A stretch of DNA of 64,000 nt from Neckera pumila (GCA_963969595.1 OZ018408.1:1116001-1180000); one strand, 5' to 3'. Counted from the stretch's first letter, positions 39,570 to 52,440 are shown. The notes: generated from the letters alone by a model not told the origin. Numbers and translations: made by a program.

Positions 39570-39960
39570 TCTCAGAGATTATATGTTTGTCTATCTGGAA
39601 AGCTTTGGATTTGTTATGAGAAAGTTATGGACCTTCTTGTTTTTTTGGCAGTTAGAGCATCTTCTTGAAAAAAATAACATCTAGGATGCATTCCTGAATG
39701 CAATTTTTCAAATTTTTCAGGGTTTTTTTTTCACATGGTTTATATTCCTTGCTAGAACAATCTCACCATTGGGATTAGTGCATTTTAATTCCATCTAAAA
39801 TACATGAATATTTTAGATTTTCCTTCTATCTCTTAACTACTTCTACTTAATAATTCTTTAAAGAATGATAATTAAGTTTTTTTGAATTTTTTTTCCTAAA
39901 CTCTCAATTTAATTCTCCACTACACAGATTTATAAAAATCGGCTCTAAGTTCTTGATACC
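39570..39960 (+). repeat. Internal fragment of the TTAA element family
   Basis: Collinear with about 60118-60500 of the element spanning 58950-60799. Shared blocks include AGCATCTTCTTGAAAAAAAT, GCTAGAACAATCTCACCATT and TTTTAGATTTTCCTTCTAT. Neither terminus is present, so it is a truncated copy. Confidence 0.85.
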
Positions 39961-40139
39961 TATAACTTAACCTAGTGAGAGAGCATTTTGTATCCTTTGA
40001 AAGATTTAAAAAAGGCATGTACATTGAAAAAACAATTTCAAAATTTGTTTTGGAAACTACTTAAATATGTTCTTAGTGAGTGGTATTAGATATTCCTTCA
40101 TAGTAGTATTTTCTTATTCTTCTATATAAGAAGATTATA

Positions 40140-40380
40140 AATCCATAGATCACCATATAGTGTATTTTGGCAATTTCTAGCCCTTTACATTGAATGTGGA
40201 TTTTGTCTATAAAAGTGATTTTTTTTTAAATTTGAGCTTAAAAAATGAAATTAAGCTTATAAATTTTAGTTCCTACTATAATGTGAATTTTTCAAAAAAA
40301 ATTATATTCCAACATTTTATTGCAATTTGAACTTTGGTTTGTAAATTGTTAGCATGGGATGTTACTTTTCTAATTTCAAA
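40140..40380 (+). repeat. Fragment of a second dispersed repeat family
   Basis: Related to 58440-58640 (+) and to the reverse complement of about 47160-47310. Shared order: ATAAAAGTG..TTTTT, AATTTGAG.., CAACATTTTAT.GC(A)ATTTGAA.TT, with similar spacing. Divergent. Class unknown. Confidence 0.5.
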
Positions 40381-41059
40381 CTGACATAGTAACTTAACTT
40401 TGACTATGATGTTCCACATTATATTGTACCTTCAACTACATACACATGAAAACTATCAAAAAAATTTATAATATGAAACTTATAAATTATTGAAAAATAT
40501 GTATTCACATATAAAAGTATAAAAAAATTTCAATAAATTATATATATAGTTTAAATTTAGAGAGATAGTATTAAATTTGACCTGACAATCATCACCGTTC
40601 ACCAAGGGTATCTTGAATGTAAAAATAAGTAATAATTACTTGAAAACTTCCACACTATTTTGCACTGTTATTTAAGAAATTTCAAAATAATTAGATTGTT
40701 TTGTCATATTTATTAATTTATAAGTTTTATTATTTTCTATAAAAATTATAACAATGAAAATTTAACAAAAATTAACAAAAAAAATAACCACTGATAGACA
40801 ACATAGACTTTTGTAATAGAAATAGAAGATTGAAATTTAAACATAATTTAGTAGGCTTGAATTATGATGTTTGAACAAATGCCTATTGAATTGTCCTAGG
40901 GAGATCACTCCTTGTAATATAAGGTAAACACCTGTGTTAAGAGGGTACTTGATGTGGGGCTATTTATTTTAATTATTGTATTTAAGATGACCGTAATTTC
41001 ATATAAAAAGCTAAGAGGCTAATACCCTATGTTTTTTGTAAATTCATTCATACAATTTT

Positions 41060-41991
41060 TTAACCCCTAAAGTTCCATGACTATGTTCTCACCAAAAACG
41101 CTCAAAAATTGCCCTTTTTAGTACAAGTATCCAATTTTTGAAAAAAAAACTTTTTTTGACACATATAACCGTAGGATCTTGTATTATGGTGACTTGAGAA
41201 CACATATTAAAAATTTCAGGAATTTCCACCGCATAGATTGCAAGATATAAGCATTCAAATTCACTAAAACCATTTTTTTGGCCATGTGAAAAGTAGGGCA
41301 ACAGCACTTCACAAGCTCACTTTTCGATGAAAAAATGTCCAAAATGATGGTGCTTCTTTGCATTCTTTTTCCTAGACAAGTTGGCTACATGCTTGAAAAA
41401 TTTCACTTCATTTGGAATTGTACAACATATAGGAAAAAAATAGTAAGTAGATAGTAATAGAGAATGATTCAAAATACAAAATTGTCAAGAATTTAATTAT
41501 GGAATTGAAAAATGCTAATTCCAATGGTAGAAATGTTGTAATAAATAATCTATATCCTAGAATTTTATTTTTTCAAAAAGTATTGAAATTTGAGTAAGAT
41601 AAAGGACTTCAAAGTTTATTTTAGAGTAGAGAATCCATAACTCCCTGCAAACTAAAAATCTTCATAACTTTTGACTCATTGATCAAAATGAGATGATTCA
41701 AAGCTTTTTACCTGTATATAACTCTAGAAAACCAATTTCAAATTTTTGTTTTAAAAAAAAGTGATTATTCTGATCTGCCCGGACTGCCCGGTTATGAAAA
41801 AAAGTAACATATTAGGCCATAACTTTTGACTCGTATTTCCAAATGTCATGAAATTTGGTGCATATGAAAGATATTCCTTGCCCGCACCTTCTATCAAGAT
41901 TTCAGCCAAAAATATGGAAATCTCTAGTTGTAAGTAATTGCCCAAAAATTCTAAACGGCCAAAAAATGCATGTTGGTCCTTTAGGGGTTAA
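41060..41991. mobile_element. TTAA-flanked inverted-terminal-repeat element, copy A
   Basis: 932 bp including TTAA at both edges (41060-41063, 41988-41991). Ends: TTAA-CCCCTAAAG... and ...CTTTAGGGG-TTAA, followed inward by imperfectly matched subterminal sequence rich in CCAAAAAxCGxTCAAAAATTGC. No transposase frame inside. Its subfamily partner is at 54042-54352, and a degenerate inverted copy lies at about 62505-63400. Confidence 0.85.
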
Positions 41992-42046
41992 GTGGGGCTA
42001 TCTTACATATAAAATTTAAGCATTCAATTGGCCTAGTGGTATTTTT

Positions 42047-42996
42047 TTACCCCTGAAGACCAATTGTCCATTGACTGAACAATTGAAAATCTAGATAGGA
42101 TCTAAGAAGTCAATTTGGGTCGGTTATTCACAAATATTTGGCACAAATTGTGAACATGTACTCCTTTAGTGAGAACATATTTTTTCCTAATTGAGTACTT
42201 GAAACAAAAGTTTTATTGCCCTATACTTTTTTGGCAGCTTGGACAATTTGGGCATCTTTGGGGCACCTTTTGCAAAAATGCTCATCAACTTTTGAAATTT
42301 GGCATGTATAAAATTAATAAAGTATGGAATAAAATTATCAGAAAAGATCTAATTCTCAAATCATAAACTAAAAGGAGTCTAATTTTATTAGCTACGTTGG
42401 AATGGCTTTAAGGATAAGTATTTTTTCTGCTTCAAGCCCTATTATCTTGCAATATGTGGAGTCAAAGTTCTTGAAAACTTTTCCACGTACCGTATTTCAA
42501 ATTTTTGTCTTTTATTTTTATTATTTGGATTTCAAATAAAAAATTTCCTCACTACACAAGAAATCATCAAAAATTGACTAGTTTAGGATTTAAGCACTTA
42601 AACTCCTTACATTGCAGGTTAATTTAGAATAAGCTAGACTCCATATTCACTTTTAAAGTTTTTCAAGAGTAAATCTAACATCATGTAGACATATACATAT
42701 GAATGGCTAAAATCTTCATCTTTATATAGAAAAAAAATTTACTCTAAGAGGGCTCGAAGTGTTGACCGTATTTTGTAGGAATAGAAAAAAGTTTTTTTTT
42801 TCACTTCAAATATTATAATCTTTCAATCCACTTGGTCAAATGGGTTGAAATTTTTCCACACATTGACTTACTTATTTTACACTTTTGTATAGTTAAAATT
42901 TAAAAATTCATTAATTTTAACTTTGGATAATGTATAAAAAATGGGTAGTTTTGGACTTTTCTTCTTCCAAAACACCTTCTAGCCTTTGGGGGTTAA
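42047..42996. mobile_element. TTAA-family element, copy B
   Basis: About 950 bp. The left end ACCCCTGAAGACCAATTGTCC matches the 'left-type' end of the family. The right end ...CTAGCCTTTGGGGGTTAA matches the 'right-type' end. The left TTAA is damaged (TTAC). No coding. Confidence 0.7.
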
Positions 42997-44052
42997 TAAC
43001 AAGTTTACCATTGAACACTTCAAAATCCCCATTGAAACTATCTCCCAAAAATACCATTCCATATGAGTGTATTTAACATTTACGGCTTCAAATAATGAAA
43101 TTAAACAAACTATAAATTTTGTCCTCTGCAACTTATGATCGGTGCCTTATGTTTACACTTAATTTTTTTGATATATACACTATTAATACCTTGGCACAAT
43201 TTTAGTCGCCCACCCTTCATTATAGATTTTCTTGACTATGTCCATTTTATCATATACATGAAATTATCTGTTTATAGTTATACTTATTGTACTATAAAAA
43301 ATTTGCACAACCTCTATTTGTTAAGCCTAACTTATTAATAAAAATTCCTACTACATAATATTTTTCTATACCCTAATTTATATATAATAGAAAATGTAGC
43401 ATTTCATGAACCCTATAGTACTCCTATCTATTATATAAAACTTCTCTGCTTTGAGTTAATTGGACCCTATCTTTTAATACACGTAGTTTTCTAAAATACC
43501 AACAATATTCTCCCCGGGGGAATTGTTTTGGAGGGATTAATTCCAATCGATTTTAGAAAGTGATCAATGCATTTTCATCAAGCTGGAAGAAAGTAATCAT
43601 TTACATTCTATAGTAACATGGGAAACATAGGTCATTTTATCAACATTGTTAATTTTCTTAAGTTTTATAAGATTTTTTTGGATCATATCACAATTTTGGG
43701 CAACTATTGGTGAATCATCATTATTATTTTGAGACCATCATCATCGTTATTTTGAGAACATTAATATTATTATTTTGAAATCAATGAAATTCTATTGCAT
43801 ATAGAAATACATGATGTGTAGCCTAGTTGTTTGTTTATGCACTTTTAATTTGCAAATTGGTAGTTGGCAAGCTCTTCTGGATCTATTCATTGTTTTGAAT
43901 CCAACAAGTTGCATTTTAATTGAAAGAAGTATTACAACCAAGTTGCTAAACCTAATCTTTTCATTACATCACATATGGAATGCATATGTATTCAGAGTGA
44001 ATTGTCAATTTCACCCTTGATAATTGATACTAACAACAAATTTGAATTCATT

Positions 44053-44373
44053 CTAACAAGTTTCTTTAGCAATCTCAAATTTTGGTGTGTTTTTAGAAGT
44101 TGTAGCCAAATCAATTATTTTAGTGATATGCATTTGTAAACCATGAACCAATAGTTGAACCTCAGTAATTTTGTCTTTGCTCCTATCAACTTCTATTCTT
44201 GTGTTAAATAAATGATCTTTAAAGGCTTTCCTTGTTTTGTCAATTTCTTCTATATTGGCTACCATTTTATCCAATTGGGATGCCAGTTTGTCTTTTGCAC
44301 ATGATAAAGATGCAGATACCTCTGCAAGTTCTTGCCAGATTTTTGAAATAGAGCTTGACGTTCTTTTTGTCAT
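44053..44373 (-). CDS. Possible coiled-coil protein fragment, unrecognised
   Basis: 106 codons from an ATG, stop-free in DNA of low GC, which is longer than expected by chance there. The product is hydrophilic and Lys/Glu/Asp-rich, with heptad-like spacing of hydrophobics over most of its length (IWQELAEVSASLSCAKDKL onward). I recognise no family. It could be an exon or relic of a larger coiled-coil gene, or chance. No neighbouring exon was found. Confidence 0.2.
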   Translation of the reverse strand: MTKRTSSSISKIWQELAEVSASLSCAKDKLASQLDKMVANIEEIDKTRKAFKDHLFNTRIEVDRSKDKITEVQLLVHGLQMHITKIIDLATTSKNTPKFEIAKETC

Positions 44374-47099
44374 TGTTTTCGAATCAAAATTTCAGAATAA
44401 TCTTATTCAAGTCATTGCCTCTAATGCAACATGCAATAAACTTCAAAATATGTGAAATGCCATACTCAACATTTTCTTTGTAAATCTCTGTTGAAAGAAG
44501 GGTTAAAAAACTTGAAGGAAGAAAAAATAAGTTTCAGAGAAAGATTTTGCTAAGTGGTGTTTCAAAAAAAGAAGCGAAATCTAGTCCATACCTATACTCA
44601 TATACTAGTACTCATAAAACTCAATGGTATTAGAAAGTTGAAAATTTTATTTAAAGAAAATTATTCCAACTAATGAAAAAATGTTTAATAGCTTCAAACT
44701 TTGGTTGAGGCATATTGTTTAAAATACACAATAGAAGTTGTCCAGCTTGGTAAAAGAAAAAGAAATCTACCAATATTGTCCATTATAGAGATACTTCCTT
44801 ACAAGGTAACAATATGATTGCAAGAATAATTATTATGCTACCAAGTATTTCTAAAATCAAGATTACAATGAAAAATTAGAATAGAAAAGAATTAAGAATT
44901 TGACCTAATAGATAGGTTAAAAAAAACAATGAATTTGAGTCTTCTCTAAGTTGAATGATTAAATTCACTTTTCCATATGAATTGACTTTTTTTTCACCAA
45001 TGTTGTCTACGATATGAAGTTAACTCCATCCATTGATTAGTTTTCTTTCTTTATAGTGGCAAATGAATTAATTGAGTTGCACCCATTGGTATCTCCAAAA
45101 AATTATTGGAGGCAAATAAACTACCTAAAATAAGGCCGTCTTTTGGTGAAGCAATGAACAAAATTGAATTTAGCAAACAAGACAAAGAATAAAAAAAACT
45201 TAATCTTGAGCAAATTGTGTTAATCTAAAATGCTATTACACAATGAGATGACTGCCAACCAATTATGCAAATAAGGCACTTTTTTGCTATGCCAATTCAA
45301 ATTTTTTCTAATTTAGCCAGCTATAGTGTGCTACACGTATAGTAGGCCATATTGTTGGAGATTTTGGGTGGCCTAAGTGTGACAACTCACAAATTGTCCC
45401 TTCATAACCTAACTCACAAATTGTCCTACAATCTTTTAAAAGTTGAAAGTATTGTGAAGCTTTCATCAAAAACTCTTGCTTTAAGCATATTTAAAAATTA
45501 AATAAATGATAAATTTATCCCATTTCTAAGCGTTAATGTCTCACGTAAATTTGACATTCAATTAGGGATTGTTAAAAAGTAGAAAACTATTTTTTATAAA
45601 TTAAAAAAAATTGAAGATTTAGAAAAGTCTTACATGCATACTTTGATTCAAGAGCTTGGTTCTTTAAGTAAGAAGTATAATACAAAATTTAAGGCCAAAA
45701 ACATTTTGACCAGCAAGGTGTGACAAAAAATAGTTTAAGTGTTTCTTGCAATTGCCCCACAATGCACTACTTACTTATATTAGCACAACTACATGTAATC
45801 TAGACAAGAATGATGCTAGTAATGAATGAACAAAGTTGCAATCATATTTACTAAATTGGGATTTCATTACAATTTTATCTGGCTTGATCCCCCCATAATC
45901 AGGTCCAAGACTATACAAGTCAATAAATTATTGAGTTTAGGTTATACTGGGATAGAGATGGAGGCATATATCAATGGAGTGAGTAATGTGTCCTTTAAAA
46001 AAATGTTTAGAGTATCATTACTAGAATATTAAAAAGACTAGTTTTCAAATTTATTCACATATAAATCAAACGTAGAGATATTATTTTGATATTAATTTGA
46101 CCAAATAATTACAATTCTTTGATGTTAAGTATGTCAATTTTTGGAATTTTATTATTAAACTGTCTTGTGAATTTCTATCAAAAATTTGTATTCAAAAATT
46201 AAAATGATCAAAATATTTTATTTTCTGAGACGTAATTAATAATAATGATGAATTTTATACTTTAATTTTAATATGATGAATATTTATTACATATTTATCT
46301 ATAAAAAAAAATCTAAGCTCAAATTTTCAAAAACCAATTTTCAAACACAAACTTAGGAAAAGTATGTGTAAATATAATAGGGAAAAATCTTAATCCTCAT
46401 AATATTCTAAAGAAAGGGAAGCAAAGGTCCCTCAAAAACAATATTAAAGTACCCCAAAAATAATCTCAAGGAAAAGATCATCCATACTTTAAGTCAAAGA
46501 AGTGTGCTAGTTTATTTAAATCCCATTTGTTTCAACTAATGTTGTTTCAAAATAATTCTCAAATATCTTCTTGGTCATTTGTTGTATTTAATAATAACTG
46601 CCATTGAAGATTACATTATGTTTATAAATATTTAATCCTTTGGAAGATAAACCAAACAAGAAGAGAAACTTCCAATCTTTTATTTGTAAAGGTAGCATAG
46701 TTTAAGTGTTTGCTCATCTTGGGTCTAATGCTAAACCTCAAAGGATAGGCTAGGCAAGTGATACGAAGACTATTGATCATTCAAAATAATCATGGTTACA
46801 AATGAATTTTTTATTTAGCTCCAATAAAACTTTAGTTAACCCTAGAACAATGGGCCTATGAACACTAGTTTCAAGTCTTCTAATCCATCACTCTGTTTGC
46901 TATCATTGTGCAATTAGATATAAATGAAAAAATTATGTATTTATTTTTCAGAAATGAAGTCATATGTCTACTACAAGTCATAAAATATTCAAATTTTTTG
47001 GGAAAAATTTGAAATTACTACAAATTTTTTAAGAAAAAGATGAAGAAATTCATATCATATACAAAATGTAGAAAAAATTTGAAATTTCACCATAGATAG

Positions 47100-47560
47100 T
47101 GAATAACATCATCGCATAAACCAAAGTTGGCTTGTCACTCTAAAATCAAGAAATCAACAAACCATGGTTATTGGCCCAAATTTCATATTGCTATAAAATA
47201 TTGAAACCTACAAATTTTTCAAGCTTTCAAATTGCAATAAAAAACTTCACTTGATAAACTTCATTTTGTTATTTAGAACCAACTTCAAAAAATATCATAT
47301 TTATGGCTAAAATTCACATCAAGAGTAAAGAACAAGAAATGGCAAAACTACACCGCTCCAAGGCTGATATGTGGGTTTTGCACCTTCTTTGTTAGAAAAC
47401 TCAACAATACTCATAATGAGGGAAGTAGCAATACTACTCACTGAAAATGTGCGCAAGCAACTTCCCAAAAAAATATTGGATGAAAAAACGTTTTTCTCCA
47501 TCCTACAGACAGTCTCAGATGAAGTCATCCATCGGACACTTAGTGTCCACGGCATCCTTC
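47100..47560 (-). repeat. Dispersed repeat family two, inverted copy
   Basis: The reverse complement is collinear with 58262-58690. Both share GGACACTAAGTGTC (palindromic), ATGGATGACTTC, GAGACTG..TAGGATGG, GTGAATTTTAGCCATAAA and TTTCAATATTTTATAGC.ATATGAA. The 71-codon frame at 47371-47586 on the + strand overlaps it and is probably incidental. Confidence 0.7.
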
Positions 47561-48511
47561 TACTTAGGATTAAAAACAGAAGCTAGGTAGCGGCACCAGA
47601 ACATTAAGCAGTTCAAAATTGAGGAAAACTTCGTTCAAGAAGTTTCGATCAGGAAACAATACATGATAAGTCTATTTCATGAATTTTACAATATTGAATC
47701 TGAACTGCGGAGCTCTGATACATGCTGGAAGATTTTCATGTTATGACACAACAAATGAGTATAGATAAGCAAGCATGATGATGCCAAATTTAGTTACCGA
47801 TTCAAGCCATAACTTCAAAAGGTATTGAAACATATGATTTCATTCTCACCACATAAAATTGAAGAAGCAAAATGTCTCTGAATCTGCAACATTAATTGTT
47901 CAACCCATCTTGCCAGATCCCAGATAGTTCATCGGAGATGTATTCAGGATCAGTTACAGACAATTCCTTTTTGTAATAGAATGGCAGTAGAAGGAGAGCC
48001 AGAAATTTGAATTCAATGATCCACACGTATACAGAAGACATTCAAGTCCGGGTTCAAGTCATCTGTACATATACCACCACTGAAGCGACAGTTGCCGAAG
48101 GCGCCAAGAATGTCAAGCAGTGCAAGCACAGAGAAATCAATGGAGAACGCAATCAATTTATGCACAGAGAGATGGATCTGAAACTGGGAGATGGGAGTGC
48201 CAAGGAAGCACAGTCACCCTGTTATTGATCAAAATAGTAATTTTTCAACCCATAGCAATTCTGGCCAGAAGGGCCAGACTTCAAGCACGGACCCATGTAT
48301 TTCAGTATCACTCCTAATCAGAAGGGTCCGGCTAACTGCTGGGTGTTATTTACTGAAAAACAAACCACAGACTATGCATTCATCTCTGTCGTCCACCAAC
48401 ACTATCTCACATGATTCCAAGCACAAGCTTCTACATAGATGCTACACGCTGCGTCTATATATGTCGCACAATATTACCCAACCATATTATACGGAGCCAT
48501 AGACCCGAGGT

Positions 48512-48908
48512 CTATTCGTTTGCGCAAGTTCCAGCGGGGCAGTCACAGTTGGCCCCGCACTTGCCATTCTCGTTTGCGCAAGTTCCTACCATAAACCACA
48601 CATGATAAGTTACCACCTCAAATAATCTCTTAGAACAAGAAGCCCAAAAATTTTAGCCCAAAACGAAATCAGATCGCAGTTTGGACAATTGTAATCCTGT
48701 CGTACTAGGTTTTCACGGAAAGGTAAGTGTTTAAATTGTATTCCAAATCTGGAGGCTATTACAGTATGCTTAAAACAGGCTTGGATCCTGGATTACCAAA
48801 CATACCTGCAGGGCAGTCACAGTTGGCACCACACTTGCCATTCTCATTGGCACAAGTTCCAGCTGGGCAGTCGCAGTTGGCACCGCACTTGCCGTTGTCC
48901 AAGGCCAT
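48512..48908 (-). CDS. Metallothionein-like peptide of three identical Cys modules
   Basis: Two exons on the - strand: 48908-48806 and 48585-48512, with a 220-bp GT-AG intron splitting a glycine codon. The product is 58 residues: MALDN, then three copies of the module GKCGANCDCPAGTCANEN (the last lacks the final N). Twelve cysteines in C-x3-C-x-C-x4-C spacing, no aromatic residues and no signal peptide: the composition expected of a cytosolic metallothionein binding Zn, Cu or Cd. The arrangement is not the seed-plant type 1-4 layout as I know it. The three modules are identical in protein but differ at 5 to 7 synonymous sites pairwise, which argues that the gene is real and under selection. 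Metal binding is inference. Confidence 0.8.
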
Positions 48909-49740
48909 GGTTCCTGCTGAGTAATGGAAGCTGCAAATGCAAAGCTCGTTAGAGTATACCCACTTCTCTGGGTTACCACCGACTCTACTGGCTATGGCGA
49001 GTGATTAAGTCGGTTAAACTTCTCCAGACAGTTAACATACTTCCAAACTATGAAATACATTACACATAAGTTATCCAACCATGTTTTAGGCCAAAACTTA
49101 CAGAAAAGGGGACAACAGTCAAAAAGTATATCATCAAAAAGCGAAGTATCATGTACCTGGGTAGACGAGCACGATGGAGCAGAACAAATAATCTGTTGCA
49201 TCAAAAACACAAAACCCGTTAGCCACTCTTGCCATAGTGAATTGAATTCAAGGCTACTGCAAGTGCATAGGTCTGTTAAAAATTACGCAAAAGGTAAATT
49301 TGTTAATTCATACAAGTTCATTTCAAAACACACAAAACCCGCCATGCCGACCGATGAGAGTTGCAATAGTGAATGTAACGCTATCAGTACAATTGCACAA
49401 AGTGACTAAACAATCTCAGTAGAGGTCATGAATGGGATCCCCTGCTCTCGGGGACACCGAGGCGCTACATACAAGATGATCGATCTCAAGAGTCCCGAAA
49501 GTCCAGCTATGGCCGCAAATCTAGTGACTATTCATACCAAACTGCTAGCAAGAAGACGCAAAACTTATGCACAAACAGAGATGATGAGACAGAGGGCAAA
49601 ACCGCCAGTAACTATGAAGGAAGGAGATGAATCTCGATGATCTCACCACCGGCACTGAAATGCGCTGCAAACTTGATCGAAAGAGAAATAGACGAATTGT
49701 GCAGGTAGCCTTTCTTGTGAGCTATTTTATACTTGAGGGT
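48909..49740 (-). promoter_or_regulatory. Upstream region of the metallothionein-like gene
   Basis: A splice-acceptor-like TTTGCATTTGCAG ends at 48931 on the - strand, 23 bases before the ATG, so a 5' UTR intron is likely. A TATA-like TATAAAATAG lies at 49722-49731 (- strand). A start near 49695 would then leave a leader of roughly 0.8 kb, mostly intron. The donor site was not resolved. Confidence 0.4.
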
Positions 49741-51689
49741 CACCACTGTTCATGGCCCCCCACGCCTGTTTCCCTCCCACTTCACGCCAAACTGTTCAAT
49801 TTCAACCACGTGTACGTCCATAATATCACTCCCTCAAATGGTGGTTATCTCAATTCAATGAATGCTCATGAACCTTCCTGCTGAGGTCCACGCGCACTGT
49901 TGGCTAAGTTATAATCCGTATGATACTGTTGATTCCAATGGCTTGATTTTGAGCCTTTGGGGGGCTGTTTGGATATTCGTGTGACGTGAGATGTCACTCG
50001 CTCATAAGCTTTGCATTGGGCGGAACTGCGGAAGTCGTGCAAGAGTGAGGTAAACCAGGGATGGATTTTAATTTAATGCTTTTAGTTCTGAAACCACGAC
50101 TAGCATAATTCTCTGTGGATGAGCTTGTGCCTCCACGAGTCCCCGTTTCTCTGGATACTGCACACCTGCAGGCAGGGAAAGATTCAAGGCCAACAGAGAC
50201 AGGCACAGTACGCTATGTAGGGAATTGGATCTGTCCCCTGAAAAGCCTCGGTGATGTGTACTGTAGTAGAACTACCAGATACTGTACTAACACTACTGTA
50301 GAAAGTTAGAATTACAGTCTTTTATGAAAAAAATTCTGTGTTATGGATCATGGATAGGTTATGAATTTCTAATGAGTGAGTTGCAGGTAGATAACTTTTG
50401 CCTTACCACAGTAAATTAGTGCCTGCAAACACCCTGTTGATTCATGCATATTGGGGAAAAATCGTGCATTTTTTGAGAGGTTGAAACAATATTCCAATTG
50501 ATTTTTTCTGGGGGATATTGCCTCAATTATCAGATCCTTATCGATCACAGCAACCAAGAAATGCTCACAGCATTTACAGTTGTCATATTTGGATTACACT
50601 CAACCCTCTCTAGTGACGCCCGTTGAAATTTCACATTTCCTGTAAATTATATATAACGCAGGATCTATCATGTTGAGTAAGTTACAGATGCTTGGGCAAC
50701 TTCCACAAGTCAAGTTTCACAAGTCAGAAATCATGTGAAAGTGCATTAAAAAAGCCCAGATACTTGTCCCGCAGGACACGATATTAGAGACCACTTAATT
50801 GTACTAGCTGCGCGCCTGAGGCTTAATCCAGATTATGAGGACATGAATATGAGCAGATTATGAGCAGATCGTAAGCAAATTATTTATGAATAGATCGTGA
50901 GATTGGCTCGCACATCAACCCAATTTGAGATGATGGTTGTTAACGTTTTTAACTTGAAACGGTTTGAATTCTCCCACGTACATACAGTACATTAGAATCT
51001 CTCTTGACTCTTCTGATTCGATTCATCCACTTCAGTGAGTACAACTGGTAAACAGTGATTCGGAAAGAAACCGTATTAAAATGTAAGCTGAGTTTTAAAA
51101 GATTGTCACGTACGTCAATTCCAATGAATCATTCAAGGTTCTCAACCCGATTCCCCCGTGAAGCTTGCAATGGTTGTAGGAAAATTAAACCTGGCCCTTG
51201 ATTGAGATGCCTGGTCAGTTCTAATGACGTACCTGACCCTTCACGGATCGAATCAAAACCACCGTCATGTAATGTAATCGTGTGACATTTTATGGATTAT
51301 GCCAGGCCGAATTCAAGTGTGAATGTTCTTATTTAACATTAATAACCAATGCAGCAGGGTGAATTAGTTATAGGGTACTGTAGCTAAACCGGGAGTACGT
51401 TTACAAGCCACATGCATCTTGTTGATATCAAGGTTAATCCTTTCACAACTTCAGAATAGATTAATTCTACGGCAGGAACCGATGGACTTGCATAACAATA
51501 CAGTATCATGTGAGATAGAGCGGATAGAAAAATGTTTGAATCCATGGTCAGAATGATAGCACACAACACAAGGAGATCAGAAGGATCGATCACGTAATTT
51601 ACTCAGTAGCTCTAGTTCCAACAATTAAGGTATTCGATTCAATTAAGTTAGAAGCAGGTCTGGGCCACCTTCACAAACTGAAACAAAGC
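49741..51689. other. Gene-free spacer
   Basis: No gene, RNA or clear repeat recognised. Composition is less AT-rich than the following region. Confidence 0.45.
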
Positions 51690-51919
51690 TTAACCCTTAA
51701 ACGCCGGGCTGGTGGCCGTGGAAATCACCCTTTTGCAAAACCGTGGGAACAATTGGCTTAAAAAAATGAAAAAGTATTCATTGGAAGTCAAACTACTGTA
51801 AAGGACCTTCCTTTTCACAACAAAATTTGGAGGATGAATAGTTGCGTTTCTGTCCTACACAGGAGATTCTCTTGTCATTCATCGGACGCAGAACGTCCGC
51901 CTCGACTTTCAAGGGTTAA
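51690..51919. mobile_element. 230-bp TTAA-flanked miniature element
   Basis: TTAA at both edges (51690-51693, 51916-51919). Ends CCCTTAAA... and ...TTTCAAGGG form a short inverted repeat. The interior matches 21388-21578 in inverted orientation. No coding. A different sequence family from the 0.9-kb elements but with the same TTAA-CCC terminus. Confidence 0.78.
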
Positions 51920-52440
51920 GTTAAACCCAATTAAAACTGGCCGGAGATCGATAGGCATGATGAGCTTTGGGATCTGAGACTACTAAGTCTACCGCTGACC
52001 GGTTCCCCCGACTTTTTTAAATTTCTTCTTCGAGAACATTCCAGTTCACGTCTTCTCATCCATAGCTCCAAATGGATGGATCTCTGCACAAGATTCAAAG
52101 CAGAATTTGTGCAAATATCAGGGCTTTTGGGCCTGAAGGCGGAGGCCAGATGTTGCCTTGAAAGTTGGTGAGGGAATTGAAAGGCCATCATCCAGCCAGT
52201 TGCTTGCATTGTAAGGTACACAGCAATCACAGAAATTAAGGGTTGAAACGGTTGCCGGTGGCTGTCTCTGTTCCTAGCTTTGCATTGTCCGGATCTGACT
52301 CTTTCCTTTCCCGGCCGTAGCCTTTCCGTGGAGTGATGAACAGGCTACGTTATCTCAAGGCAAAGCGGTTGGTTAGGTGTCTCTGTTGGGAGAGCCCACA
52401 CGCACAAGTCTCTGAAGCTTTTATTTATTTAATTTATTTG
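51920..52440. other. Gene-free spacer
   Basis: No coding or repeat feature recognised. Confidence 0.4.

Larger units (their letters stand above)
43000..48511. other. AT-rich gene-free stretch
   Basis: No secure gene. Notable contents: a degenerate repeat of ATTATTTTGAGA at about 43718-43785, a possible coiled-coil reading frame at 44053-44373 (-), and a copy of a dispersed repeat at about 47100-47560 (-). The rest is AT-rich with no recognised features. Confidence 0.5.

Noticed and set aside
47371..47586. 71-codon open frame
   Set aside because: It overlaps the dispersed repeat at 47100-47560, and its relatives at 58262-58690 do not keep the frame.
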